Shown here: piece after piece, positions 36,450 through 46,633 of the stretch
Numbering within the stretch: the first letter of the stretch is position 1
How the letters are laid out: each line of letters opens with the position of its first letter
Origin: Geodermatophilus dictyosporus
GTDB lineage: Bacteria; Actinomycetota; Actinomycetes; Mycobacteriales; Geodermatophilaceae
Direction of reading: 5' to 3'
Assembly: GCF_900115505.1 (NCBI RefSeq)
Contig: NZ_FOWQ01000001.1
Location: forward strand, 248,001-312,000
Length of the DNA: 64,000 bases
The notes under the pieces: generated by a model
Told to the model about the DNA's origin: nothing
The model's database searches: none
Seen by the model: only the letters and a program-made list of their open reading frames with translations
Position numbers and translations under genes: made by a program

Positions 36450-38198
36450 TCAGGTGCGGGCGGGCACCCGGTCGCGGACGTAGGAGCCGGGCGCCGGCTC
36501 CAGCGGCGGGTGCACCGCGCTGCCGAGGGTCTCCGGCGCGGGCACCTCGTCGCCGGAGCGCTCGATCGCCCACTCCGACCAGGGCTCCCACCAGCTGCCG
36601 GTGTGCTCCTCGGCCGCCGCGCGCCAGGCGTGCGCGTCCGGCCCGGGCTCACCGCCGGTCCAGTAGCGGGCCTTGGGGTTGCCCGGCGGGTTGACCAGGC
36701 TCTGGATGTGGCCGCTGGAGCTCAGCACGAAGGTGCTCGGTCCCGACAGCAGCTGGGTGGTCCGGTAGCAGCCGTGCCACGGGGTGAGGTGGTCGGTGAG
36801 CGCGCCGGTGACGAACGTGGGCACGGTGATCCGGCTCAGGTGCACCGGCGTGCCCAACACGGTGAGCGCCCCGGGCCGGACCAGCGCGTTGGCGGAGAAG
36901 ATCTCCAGGAACTGCTCGTGCAGCTTCGCCGGCAGGTTCGTGCCGTCGGCGTTCCAGGCGAGGATGTCGAACGCGGGCGGGTCCTCGCCCATCAGCCACT
37001 GGCGCACCAGGTAGTTGAAGACCAGGTCGTCGGGGCGCATCCAGGTGAACACCGAGCCCATCTGCCGGGCGGTGATGACGCCCTGCCGGGTGGAGTTGCG
37101 CCGGGCGACGTCGAGCAGCCGGGGACCGGAGAAGGCGCCCAGCGGGGCGCGGCTGGCGAAGTCGAGCAGGGTCACCGCGTAGCCGGCGGCGGCCACCCGC
37201 TCGTCGCCCTGGGCGGCGAGGTGGTTGAGCGCCGTCGTCATCACCTGGCCGCCGGCGCACAGGCCCAGCGTCGTGACGTCGGGGGAGCCGGTGACCTCGC
37301 AGGCGGCGTCGACGGCGCTCAGCACGCCGCCGGAGTAGGTGTCGAGGTCCCACTCCGACTGCGCCTTCGTGGGGTTGCGCCAGCTGATCATGAAGACCTG
37401 CAGGCCCCGGCTGACCGCGTACTCGACCAGGCTGCGGCCCGGGCGGAGGTCGAGGAAGTAGAAGCGGCCGATCGGCGGCGGCACGATGACCAGCGGGCGG
37501 GTCCGGACCCGCGGGGTCGACGGCGTGTACTGGATCAGCTCGACGATCTCGTCGCGGTACACGACGGCTCCTGGGGTGACGCCGAGGTCCTCGCCGACGG
37601 TGAAGGCGCTGCGGTCGACCTGGGACGGCATCCCGCCGTTGTGCACCAGGTCGGAGAGCGCGTTGCGGGCGCCGCGGACCAGGCTGCGGCCGGCGGTGTC
37701 GAAGGCCCGCTTGAGCGCAGCCGGGTTGCCCAGCAGGGTGTTGGTGGGGGCCATGGCGCTGGTCAGCGCGTTGAAGAGGAAGCGCACCTGCTCGACCTCG
37801 CGCCAGTCGGCCCCGCCGGCCGCGAAGTCCTCGACCAGGCGGTCGAGCGCCCCCGTGGTGGCCAGGTAGGACTGGACCAGCCGCCGGTAGCCCGGGTTCA
37901 GCGACCAGGCGGGGTCGGCGAAGCGGGCGTCCTTCGGCGACGGGGCGATCTCGTCGGTGCCGCGCAGGATGCGCAGCGCGTCGCGCCCCAGCCGCACGGC
38001 CTCGCGCGCGAGCGGCCGCGGCTGCGCGAAGGTGGCCGCCACGCCGCGCACCATGCCCCGCGTGGTGGGCAGGGTGACCGGCTCGCCACCCTCGACCGGG
38101 ACGCCCTGTGGGGTGTCCCGCGGTGCCCGCTCCGCGTCCGCGGCTCGCCGGCCGATCGCCGGGCGCGGCCGCGGCGGTGTCGTCGTCGTGGTGGTCAC
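36450..38198 (-). CDS. phaC: Poly(3-hydroxyalkanoate) synthase, class I-like PhaC
   Basis: 582 residues, the length of class I synthases. The PhaC N-terminal domain (FADPAWSLNPGYRRLVQSYLA) is followed by an alpha/beta hydrolase core with the lipase-like box GLCAGG, catalytic Cys314, the aspartate in TGALTDHLTPW and the histidine in SSSGHIQSLVNPPGNPK. It polymerises 3-hydroxyacyl-CoA into storage polyester at granules. GTG at 38198 is chosen for GAGGGGG upstream; ATG at 38222 has no ribosome site. It follows oleD on the same strand after 77 bases. No PhaA or granule-associated protein gene is in the window; the SDR at 27228 could supply monomer. Confidence 0.93.
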   Translation of the reverse strand: MTTTTTTPPRPRPAIGRRAADAERAPRDTPQGVPVEGGEPVTLPTTRGMVRGVAATFAQPRPLAREAVRLGRDALRILRGTDEIAPSPKDARFADPAWSLNPGYRRLVQSYLATTGALDRLVEDFAAGGADWREVEQVRFLFNALTSAMAPTNTLLGNPAALKRAFDTAGRSLVRGARNALSDLVHNGGMPSQVDRSAFTVGEDLGVTPGAVVYRDEIVELIQYTPSTPRVRTRPLVIVPPPIGRFYFLDLRPGRSLVEYAVSRGLQVFMISWRNPTKAQSEWDLDTYSGGVLSAVDAACEVTGSPDVTTLGLCAGGQVMTTALNHLAAQGDERVAAAGYAVTLLDFASRAPLGAFSGPRLLDVARRNSTRQGVITARQMGSVFTWMRPDDLVFNYLVRQWLMGEDPPAFDILAWNADGTNLPAKLHEQFLEIFSANALVRPGALTVLGTPVHLSRITVPTFVTGALTDHLTPWHGCYRTTQLLSGPSTFVLSSSGHIQSLVNPPGNPKARYWTGGEPGPDAHAWRAAAEEHTGSWWEPWSEWAIERSGDEVPAPETLGSAVHPPLEPAPGSYVRDRVPART

Positions 38199-38275
38199 GG
38201 GTGCCCCCTCTGTGAGCCGCATCACACGCCGTCGACCGTAGCCGGAGTACGCGCGGTGGTGCCAGCTCACCGCGC

Positions 38276-39289
38276 TCAGCGGCTCGGGGGAAGACCCGTC
38301 CGCCGTGACACCGGCGACACCGGGCCGGCGGCGTACCAGGCCGCCAGCCGAGCGAAGCCCTCCTCGAGGGACACGGCGGGCCGCCACCCGAGGGCGGCCC
38401 GGGTGCGGCGCTGGTCGAACCAGTGCGCGGTGGCCAGCTGCTCGGCGAGGAACCGGTTCAGCGGCGGCACCGAGCGCCGCCGGGTCGCCTCCCAGACCGC
38501 CTCGACCGCGGCGCCGGCCACCCAGGCCGCGACGAAGGGCACCCGGCGGCGCGGCCCGGGGAGGCCCGCGGCCCGGCACAGCCGGCCGAGGACCTCGGCG
38601 ATCGGGCGCGGCTCCCCGTTGGAGACGACCAGGGCCTCGCCGTGCACCGAGCCGCACGCGTCCACGGCGGCGACCAGGGCCGCCGCGGCGTTGTCGACGT
38701 AGGTGGTGTCGACCAGCGCCGCGCCCGAGCCGACGACCGGCAGCCGGCCGCCCCGCGCGCGCTCGACGATGCGACCGACCAGCTGGGTGTCGCCCGGGCC
38801 CCACACGAGGTGGGGCCGGACGGCGAGCACCGCCAGGTCGGGGGAGTCGGCGGCCAGCGCGTCGAGCTCGGCGATCGCCTTGCTGCGCGAGTAGCGGCCG
38901 CGGGCCCGCCGCGGGTCGGCCGGCTCGGCGCCGACCCCCGCCAGCGCCGTCCCGGCGTGGGCCACCGACGGGGAGGACACGTGCACCAGCCGGCCCACGC
39001 CGGTCGCCCGGCAGGCCGCGACGACGGCCCGGGTGCCCTCGACGTTGGCGTGCCGGTACTCCGCCCACGGCCCGGTCACGTCGACCTTGGCGGCCAGGTG
39101 CAGCACGGCGTCCTGCCGGTGGGCCGCGCGCCGCACGACGGCCGGGTCGGCGACGTCGCCGAGCACCTCGGCGCACGGCAGCCCCGACGGGCGGCGCTGC
39201 AGGACGGTGACCTCGTCGCCACGCTCGAGCAGCGCGGTGGCCGTGGCCCGGCCGAGCATGCCGCTGGCGCCGGTGACCAGCACCCTCAC
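38276..39289 (-). CDS. oleD: OleD-type NADPH-dependent 2-alkyl-3-ketoacid reductase
   Basis: 337 residues. Extended SDR of the 3-beta-HSD/epimerase type: VRVLVTGASGMLGRATATALL at the N-terminus, VHVSSPSVAHAG for the serine, and YSRSKAIAE for the Tyr-x3-Lys pair. OleD reduces the 2-alkyl-3-keto acid made by OleA to the 2-alkyl-3-hydroxy acid that OleC converts to a beta-lactone. The GTG overlaps the oleBC stop (GTGA), which together with the OleA and OleBC neighbours supports OleD over a sterol dehydrogenase. Confidence 0.88.
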   Translation of the reverse strand: MRVLVTGASGMLGRATATALLERGDEVTVLQRRPSGLPCAEVLGDVADPAVVRRAAHRQDAVLHLAAKVDVTGPWAEYRHANVEGTRAVVAACRATGVGRLVHVSSPSVAHAGTALAGVGAEPADPRRARGRYSRSKAIAELDALAADSPDLAVLAVRPHLVWGPGDTQLVGRIVERARGGRLPVVGSGAALVDTTYVDNAAAALVAAVDACGSVHGEALVVSNGEPRPIAEVLGRLCRAAGLPGPRRRVPFVAAWVAGAAVEAVWEATRRRSVPPLNRFLAEQLATAHWFDQRRTRAALGWRPAVSLEEGFARLAAWYAAGPVSPVSRRTGLPPSR

Positions 39290-41835
39290 GGCCGGGCGCC
39301 GGCCAGGAACCGGGCGGCGCGGCGGGCCACCTCGGCGCGGTCGACCTTCGACTGGTGGCGGACGTCCACGGGCAGGCGCGGGCTGGTGAGCACCGCGGCC
39401 ACCTCCACGCCGGCGGCCGCGCGCACCTCGTCGGCCAGCCCGGCGCCGGCCAGCCCGGCCCGCCGGCGCGCGGGACGCCCGTGGCGCCCCGAGGGGACGA
39501 CGACGACCACGACGACCTGCGCGCCGGCCGGTCCGACGCCGACGGCCGCGGCCGCGGCGACGCCGTCGAGGCGCTCCACCCGCTGCTCGACGCCGACGGG
39601 GGTCACCACCCCGGCGGCCGTGGTCACCACGTGCTGCAGCCGCCCCTCGACCCACAGCCGGCCCTCGGCGTCGAGGTGGCCGACGTCGCCGGTGCGGTGG
39701 AAGCCGGGGTCCCGCGACGCCGCCCGCTCCAGGGCCCACAGCGCGTCGTAGCGGTCCTTGACGTGCGCGGCCGAGACGCAGACCTCCCCGGTCACGCCGG
39801 GTGCGTCGGTGAGCGGTCCGTCGGCGGAGCCCTCGGGGGACAGCGGGCTGACCCGCACGGTGACGCCGGGCAGCGGGGCGCCCACGCACACGCCCTCCCC
39901 GTCGCCGGCGGCCTCGATGCCGGCCAGCGAGACGTCGGTGACGGGCAGCGCCTCGGTCATGCCGTAGGGGGTGTGCGGATCGGCGGCGGGCAGCACCTCC
40001 CGCAGCGACCGCAGCAGCGCCGCCGGGACCGGCGCGCCGGCCGACATCAGCAGCCGCACCCGGCCGAGCGCCGCCCGCTGCGCGGGGGACAGCCCGCCGG
40101 CGGTGGCCGCGACCCGCCGCAGCGCCGCGGGGGAGGCGAAGACGACGGTGGCGTCGACGGCGGCCGCGGCGTCGGCGAGGGCGGGGGCGGTGAGCGACCC
40201 GGGCGCGGTGACGTCGACGTCGGGGACGGCGGAGCCGATGCCCAGCGCCGGCCCGAGGATGGCGAACGGCGCGAACGCCGCCACGAACCGGTCGCCGCCG
40301 GTCAGGCCGTAGGTGGCCCGCACCAGCTCCAGCTGGGCGGCGGCCTGGCGGTGGGTGTAGACGACGCCCTTGGCCGGCCCGGTGGCGCCGGAGGTGAAGA
40401 GCACGGCGCAGTCGTCGTCCACGGGGGGCTCGGCGGGCACCGGCGCCGAGCGGCCCAGCGCCGCCAGGCCCTCGAGCGTGTGCGTCGCACCGAGGCCGAC
40501 GCCGGTCCGGCCGGCGGCGATCCGGGACCCGGGCAGGCCCATGGCCCGGGCCGCGGCCAGGCCCGCGCGGCTGCCGACGACGTGCCGGACGGCGGCGCCG
40601 CGCAGCGCCCGGCGCATGCCGCGCAGGCCCAGGCCCTTGTCGGCCACGACGACGACGGCGCCGGCCCGCCACACCGCGTACACGGTGGCGGTGAGGTCGG
40701 CCGAGGGCTCCAGCAGCAGCGCGACGCGGTCGCCGGGCCGGACCCCGGCGGCGGCCAGGCCGGCGGCGAGGTCGCGGACTCGGCGGGCCAGCGCCGACCA
40801 GGACACCGTCGCGCCGCCCACCTCCGCGACCGCCACCGCGTCGTCGCCCGACCGCTCCTCCAGGGCCGACCACAGCCGGCGGCCGCCGTCGCCGACCGGG
40901 CGGGCCGGGTGCCCGGCGGGGTCCGAGCCGAGGTCGGTCACCCACTGCGCGACGGCCCGCGCGTACTGCGGGGCGTCCTCGGGGAGCAGGTGCGAGGCGC
41001 CCGCGTAGCGGTGCAGCCGCGCCTGCGGCAGCCGGTCGCGCAGGTCGGTGAGGTAGCGCTCCCCGAACACCGGGTCGCGCGGCCCCCACAGCAGCAGCGC
41101 CGGGACGCCGAGGCCGCGGATCCCCTCGGCGACGGCCTCCTGCGCCGGGCGGGAGGGGTGCCCGGGGGAGAAGGGGATGTCGGCCACGAAGTCGCCCACC
41201 GACCGCCGGCGCGCCGCGGTCCGGTAGGGCGCGGCGAACGCGCGCCGGACGTCGGCGGGCAGCGGCGGGTGGGACAGCGCCGTCGTCGCCCGGACGAACA
41301 CCGGCGTGCCGACGGTGACCGCCGCCCGCACGCCGGGCGCGTCCGCGGCACGGATGAGCAGCGGGCCCCGGTCGCCCTCGGGCATGGCGACGGCGGTGTT
41401 GGCGAGGACGACGCCGCGCAGGTCCGCGCGGTGCTCCAGCGCCCAGCCCAGCGAGATCACGCCGCCCCAGTCGTGCCCGACGGTGACCACGGGCCCGGTG
41501 ACACCGAGCGCCGCGGTGAGGTCGCCGAGGTCGGCGATGCGCTGCGCGAGCGGCCGCGGACCACCCAGCCGCTCCGAGTACCCCATGCCGAGCTGGTCGG
41601 GGGCGACCACCCGCCAGTCGGGCGGGGCGGCCGCGAGCAGCCGCCGCCACAGGTAGGACCAGGTGGGGTTGCCGTGGACGCACAGCAGCGTGCCGACCGG
41701 GTCGGCGACGCCGTTGTCGAGGACGTGCCAGGTGTGCTTGGCCCCGGTGGCGTCGGCGACGGTGACCGTGCGCGACCAGGCGGGGTCCAGGCCCGGCAGG
41801 TCGGGGGGCAGGGCCGGGCTGTCGGGGGTCGTCAC
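39286..41835 (-). CDS. oleBC: OleB-OleC fusion (beta-lactone decarboxylase + beta-lactone synthetase)
   Basis: 849 residues. Residues 1-290 are a haloalkane-dehalogenase-like hydrolase (OleB) with LLCVHGNPTWSYLW, the nucleophile Asp122 in VGHDWGG, and a C-terminal histidine (GASHLLPEDAP). Residues about 305-849 are an ANL enzyme (OleC) with VLFTSGATGPAKGVVYTHRQ, PYGMTEALPVTDVS, FHRTGDVGHLD and a C-terminal lysine region (VRHQSKVDRAEV). OleC forms a beta-lactone from the 2-alkyl-3-hydroxy acid using ATP; OleB decarboxylates it to a cis-olefin. Such fusions are known in actinobacteria such as Micrococcus. The GTG overlaps the oleA stop. Confidence 0.92.
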   Translation of the reverse strand: MTTPDSPALPPDLPGLDPAWSRTVTVADATGAKHTWHVLDNGVADPVGTLLCVHGNPTWSYLWRRLLAAAPPDWRVVAPDQLGMGYSERLGGPRPLAQRIADLGDLTAALGVTGPVVTVGHDWGGVISLGWALEHRADLRGVVLANTAVAMPEGDRGPLLIRAADAPGVRAAVTVGTPVFVRATTALSHPPLPADVRRAFAAPYRTAARRRSVGDFVADIPFSPGHPSRPAQEAVAEGIRGLGVPALLLWGPRDPVFGERYLTDLRDRLPQARLHRYAGASHLLPEDAPQYARAVAQWVTDLGSDPAGHPARPVGDGGRRLWSALEERSGDDAVAVAEVGGATVSWSALARRVRDLAAGLAAAGVRPGDRVALLLEPSADLTATVYAVWRAGAVVVVADKGLGLRGMRRALRGAAVRHVVGSRAGLAAARAMGLPGSRIAAGRTGVGLGATHTLEGLAALGRSAPVPAEPPVDDDCAVLFTSGATGPAKGVVYTHRQAAAQLELVRATYGLTGGDRFVAAFAPFAILGPALGIGSAVPDVDVTAPGSLTAPALADAAAAVDATVVFASPAALRRVAATAGGLSPAQRAALGRVRLLMSAGAPVPAALLRSLREVLPAADPHTPYGMTEALPVTDVSLAGIEAAGDGEGVCVGAPLPGVTVRVSPLSPEGSADGPLTDAPGVTGEVCVSAAHVKDRYDALWALERAASRDPGFHRTGDVGHLDAEGRLWVEGRLQHVVTTAAGVVTPVGVEQRVERLDGVAAAAAVGVGPAGAQVVVVVVVPSGRHGRPARRRAGLAGAGLADEVRAAAGVEVAAVLTSPRLPVDVRHQSKVDRAEVARRAARFLAGARP

Positions 41836-42869
41836 CAGGCGAGCTCGAGGCAGGAGACGTTGAGGCCCGAGCCGATGCCCATGAGCAGCACGCGGTCGCC
41901 GTCGGCGAGGGAGTCCTGCTGGCCGGCCAGCGTGTAGGGGACCGACGCCGGGCCCAGGTTGCCCCGGGTCGGGAACGTGGTGGGCACCCGCGCCGGGTCG
42001 ATGGCGAACCGGTCGCACATCGCCTGGGTGTGCACCTTGGACACCTGGTGGACGACGTAGCGGTCCATCCCCGCCCAGTCGACCTCGCCGGAGGCCTCGG
42101 CCCACATGTCCTGCGACAGCTGCAGCCCGGCGTCGAGCAGGCCCTTGAGGTCGGTGCGCATGAGGTCGTTGTCGCCGGTGCACAGCTCGTGGTGCTCGGT
42201 GCCGGCGCGGCTGACCGACGCGACCAGGCGGTGGCCCTCGGGGTGCCGGTCGGCCCGGCCGAGCACCATCGCGGCCGCGCCGGAGCCCAGCGTCAGGGTG
42301 GCGAACTGGGCGATGACGTCCTTGGAGACGGTCCCCGGCTCGTTGAGCCGCTCGATCGTGCGCTCCTGCACTGGGCGGGCGTCCTCGCCGTTGACGACCA
42401 GGGCGTACTCGACCATGCCCGACTCGATCATCGCCGCGGCCAGCTCCATGCCGTTGACGAAGCCCAGGCAGGCGTTGGTCACGTCGAAGTTCTGGCAGGA
42501 ACGCGGCAGGCCCAGCTGGTGGTGCACCGCGACCGCCGTCGAGGGCTCCAGGTACCGGCGGCTGACCGAGGTGTTGACCATCAGGCCGATCGCCGCCGGG
42601 TCGACGCCGCTCTCGCTGACCGCCTTGGCGCCGGCCTCGGCGGCGCCGTCGACGAAGGTGACGCCCTCGGCCCACCAGCGGCGCTCCCGGATGCCGGCGA
42701 GGCGTTCGAGCAGGCCCGGGCGCAGCCCCACCCGGCGGTAGGTGTCGGCCAGCGCGTCGTCGAGCGCGTCGGAGGTGACCACCCGGCTGGCGTCGGCCGT
42801 CTGCACCGCCAGGACGGCGGTGTTGCCGAACCGGTGCGTGGTGTTGCCGTTCGTGTACAGGCCGCTCAT
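41832..42869 (-). CDS. oleA: OleA, thiolase-fold head-to-head acyl-CoA condensing enzyme
   Basis: 345 residues. The catalytic cysteine is Cys134 in FDVTNACLGFVNGM, the histidine is in YVVHQVSKVHT and the asparagine in RGNLGPASVP; NGEDARPVQERTIERL holds the region of the glutamate base contributed across the OleA dimer. It condenses two fatty acyl-CoAs without prior carboxylation, giving a 2-alkyl-3-keto acid. ATG at 42869 is the first good start; its ribosome site is weak (GAGGA about 12 bases away). It is the first gene of oleA-oleBC-oleD-phaC, each of the first three overlapping the next by 4 bases. Confidence 0.93.
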   Translation of the reverse strand: MSGLYTNGNTTHRFGNTAVLAVQTADASRVVTSDALDDALADTYRRVGLRPGLLERLAGIRERRWWAEGVTFVDGAAEAGAKAVSESGVDPAAIGLMVNTSVSRRYLEPSTAVAVHHQLGLPRSCQNFDVTNACLGFVNGMELAAAMIESGMVEYALVVNGEDARPVQERTIERLNEPGTVSKDVIAQFATLTLGSGAAAMVLGRADRHPEGHRLVASVSRAGTEHHELCTGDNDLMRTDLKGLLDAGLQLSQDMWAEASGEVDWAGMDRYVVHQVSKVHTQAMCDRFAIDPARVPTTFPTRGNLGPASVPYTLAGQQDSLADGDRVLLMGIGSGLNVSCLELAW

Positions 42870-43063
42870 CCCTGGATCCAGTCCTCGGAAGGGCCGGCCC
42901 CTCGCGCGCCGCCCTCGGTGCGGGGCAACTACCCGTGCACCCCCGCCGCACACGGCCGGAGCGCAGGTCCCGGCGCCGTCCCCTCTTGTCGTGGGGCTCG
43001 GACGCCCCGACGATGCACGTCCGCAGAGCCTATGCGGAACCCGCGTGACCGACGGGGGCGGCC

Positions 43064-44257
43064 GTGGACAGACACCCCTCCCACGGCAGGCACCGGCGCC
43101 GGCGCACCCACCGCCGGGTCGCCGTCGCCGGGCTCGCGGCACTGGTCCTCGTGGCGGCGGCGGCCGTCGTCCTCCTGTGGCGCGGCGGTGCCCTGGGGAC
43201 GCGGGAGGCCGCGGAGGCGTCCGGGAGCCCGGCCGCGGCCGGGGGTGGCGCGCACGGGGAGCACTCCGCCGACGTGCGGGCGACGGCGGGCCCGGCACCC
43301 GCACCCGGGGCGAGCGCGCCGGCCGGGCCGGCGGCCAGCGCGGCGACCCCCGTGGCAGGGCCCGCCGTCGCCGTCGGCCGGGCCCCGCACCACCTGGCGC
43401 TGGCCCCCGGCGGCGCGTTCGGCTACATCGCCGACCCGGTGGCCGGCGCGGTGCTCCGCGTGGACGCCGAGGGGGCGCAGCCCACCGCGACGATCCCCGT
43501 GCCGCAGGCGCCGCCGCAGATGGTCACCTTCTCGCCGGACGGCGCGCGGGCCTACGTGGCCGCCTTCGACGAGGGGTACACCGTCAACGCGATCGTCACC
43601 CTCGACACCGCCACCGACCGGGTCCTCTCCGCCGTGCCGGTGGGCCGCGGCCCCTACGCGCTGTCGACCGGCCCCGACGGGCGGCTGCTCTACGTGCCCT
43701 ACTTCGACGAGGACCACCTCGACGTCCTCGACGCGGCCACCGGTGCCCTGGTGCAGCGGATCGCGGTGCGGCCGTCCCCGCACTGGATCGCCTTCACGCC
43801 CGACGGGTCCGCGGCCTACGTGACCAACCACTTCTCCGACGTCGTCACGGTGCTGGACCTGGCGTCGCACGACGTGGTGACGACGGTCCCCGTCGGGGAC
43901 GGGCCGCACAGCCTGGAGTTCTCGCCCGACGGCACCCGCGTCGCGGTCGTCGACTACATCGGCGGCGACGTCGTGCTCATCGACCCGGCGACCGACACCG
44001 TCGTGGGCACCGTGCCCGGCGTCGGGGCCGGGCCGCAGGACGTCACCTGGGCCCCCGACGGCCGGCACCTGTACACGGCCAACGTCGACGACGGCACCGT
44101 CGGCGTGGTCGACGTCGCGGCCGGCGCCGTCACCGCGCGGGTCCCCGCCGGCGAGGACCCGACCAGCGTGACGGTCACCCCGGACGGCCGCCGGCTGCTG
44201 GTCACGAACTTCGGCGACGGCACCGTGCGGGTGCTCGACGCGGCACCCGGCGGGTGA
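43064..44257 (+). CDS. Secreted/anchored YVTN-type beta-propeller protein
   Basis: 397 residues. A basic start (RHRRRRTHRR) and a hydrophobic segment (residues 19-41) form a signal anchor; an Ala/Pro/Gly-rich linker leads to a beta-propeller from about residue 105 with repeated blades such as FSPDGARAYVA, TGPDGRLLYVPY, FTPDGSAAYVTN, FSPDGTRVAVVD, APDGRHLYTAN and TPDGRRLLVTN. These are YVTN/lactonase-like repeats of extracellular proteins with surface or binding roles. GTG at 43064 has GGGGGCGG upstream. Divergent from oleA and convergent with the HD gene (5 bases apart). No catalytic assignment is possible. Confidence 0.85.
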   Translation: MDRHPSHGRHRRRRTHRRVAVAGLAALVLVAAAAVVLLWRGGALGTREAAEASGSPAAAGGGAHGEHSADVRATAGPAPAPGASAPAGPAASAATPVAGPAVAVGRAPHHLALAPGGAFGYIADPVAGAVLRVDAEGAQPTATIPVPQAPPQMVTFSPDGARAYVAAFDEGYTVNAIVTLDTATDRVLSAVPVGRGPYALSTGPDGRLLYVPYFDEDHLDVLDAATGALVQRIAVRPSPHWIAFTPDGSAAYVTNHFSDVVTVLDLASHDVVTTVPVGDGPHSLEFSPDGTRVAVVDYIGGDVVLIDPATDTVVGTVPGVGAGPQDVTWAPDGRHLYTANVDDGTVGVVDVAAGAVTARVPAGEDPTSVTVTPDGRRLLVTNFGDGTVRVLDAAPGG

Positions 44258-44262
44258 GGTCC

Positions 44263-44796
44263 TCAGACGAGCACGCGGCCGCCGTGCACCGGGTCGGCGG
44301 CCTCGGCGGCCAGCAGGATCCGCCGGGCCGGGCGGTAGCGGCCCTCGCGCAGGCTGCGGGCCTTGTCCGGGTCCACCCGGGCCAGTTCGGCGCTGACCGC
44401 CAGGTCGTGCTTGTTGTCGGCCAGCAGCACCAGCCGGCCCAGCGGGTGGGCGGCGCAGCGCCGGATCAGCCCGGACATGTAGGGCTCGCCGGGGCGCGGG
44501 GTGACGGCGTCGACGGCCTCGACCACCACCTCGGGGACGCCGAGGGCGCGCAGCCGGTCGAGGTCGTAGCGGCGGTCGGGCTCGGGGTGGTCGCGGGTGT
44601 CGGCGACGACGTCGCGCAGCACCCCGGCCATCTCCGCGTACGGGCCGTGCGGGCGCAGCGCCTCGGCGACCGGCCGCAGGTGCGCGAGGTAGTGGTCGCG
44701 GCCGTGCCGGTCGACCTGACCCTCGTGCGCCCGCAGCGCCAGCAGGTGCGCGTCGGGAACGCTGAACCCCACACCCGCGAGGCTAACCGCGCTCAC
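44263..44796 (-). CDS. HD-domain phosphohydrolase-like protein, active site degenerate
   Basis: 177 residues. The sequence follows the small RelA/SpoT-like HD family: AHEGQVDRHGRDHYLAHLRPVAEAL, then the helix with the metal dyad, then GVPEVVVEAVDAVTPRPGEPY and LADNKHDL. The HD dyad reads RD (GVLRDVVADT), so the metal-binding histidine is missing and hydrolase activity is doubtful. The GTG overlaps the permease stop (GTGA), making it the last gene of the sigma/anti-sigma/ABC operon. It may be a regulatory ligand-binding version. The family call is good; the activity is not supported. Confidence 0.8.
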   Translation of the reverse strand: MSAVSLAGVGFSVPDAHLLALRAHEGQVDRHGRDHYLAHLRPVAEALRPHGPYAEMAGVLRDVVADTRDHPEPDRRYDLDRLRALGVPEVVVEAVDAVTPRPGEPYMSGLIRRCAAHPLGRLVLLADNKHDLAVSAELARVDPDKARSLREGRYRPARRILLAAEAADPVHGGRVLV

Positions 44797-45646
44797 ACGT
44801 CCCGGCGGGCGAAGACCGTCCCGGCGAGCCCCAGCACCAGGGCCACCCACAGCACCGACCAGGCGAGGTAGGCCGGCGTCAGCCCGGCCTCGCTGAGGAA
44901 CGGGAAGCCCGCGAACTCCGCGCCCGCGGCCAGCACCGCCGACGGGTCCTGGAAGGCGTGCATGGCGCCGCGCCAGAGCCCGTCGGTGGGCAGCAGCATC
45001 CGCGACACGGTGCCCACCCGGGCCACGCCCTCGTTGCCCAGCGCCTCGCCGACGCCGCCGACCACGCCGGCGATCCAGGTGGCGCCGAACAGCCCGACGG
45101 CCACCACGCCCGAGGCCATCGGCGAGACCGCCGTCGCCAGCAGCAGGCCGAGGGTGAGCAGCACGGCGGTCTGCGCGGCCAGCAGCGCCAGCCCGGTCAC
45201 CGGCTGGGGCGGCCAGTAGTCGACGGTGACCCGGACGACGAGGAACTGGGCCAGCCCGGCCAGCACGACGTAGCCGCTGCCGAAGGCGACCAGCCCCAGC
45301 CACTTGCCCACCAGGACGGCGCTGCGCCGCACCGGCCGGGCCAGCAGCACGAGCGCCTGGCCGGACTCGACCTCGCCGGCCAGCGTGGGCCCGGCGAGGA
45401 AGGCGGTGCCCAGCGCGGCGATCAGGCTCAGCCCGAACATCACCAGGTTGAGCAGCTGGGAGGCGACCAGCCGGACCTCGCCGCTGGTCAGCGCGCCGGC
45501 CTGCGACTCCAGGCCGGCCAGCTTGGCGAAGCCCCACGCGGACAGGCCCAGCAGCGCCAGGGTGAGCACGGCGAGCGCGCGCAGCACCTTGCGGCGGGCG
45601 GCCTCGCGGAGGGTGAGCCCGGCGAGGGTCAGCACCGTGCGGGCGG

Positions 45647-45650
<4 letters not shown>
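44793..45650 (-). CDS. ABC-2 type transporter permease (NosY-like)
   Basis: 285 residues. Six or more hydrophobic segments (for example LNLVMFGLSLIAALGTAFLAGPTLAGE and SVLWVALVLGLAGTVFA) and the cytoplasmic GEVESGQALVLLARPVRRSAVLVGKWLG loop mark an ABC-2/NosY permease. It forms an exporter with the ATPase encoded just upstream, overlapping by 4 bases. The substrate is unknown. Confidence 0.87.

Positions 45651-46629
<979 letters not shown>

Positions 46630-46633
<4 letters not shown>

Noticed and set aside
38276-39289. 3-beta-hydroxysteroid dehydrogenase
   Set aside because: The sequence family fits either, but the overlap with oleBC and the OleA neighbour make OleD much more likely.
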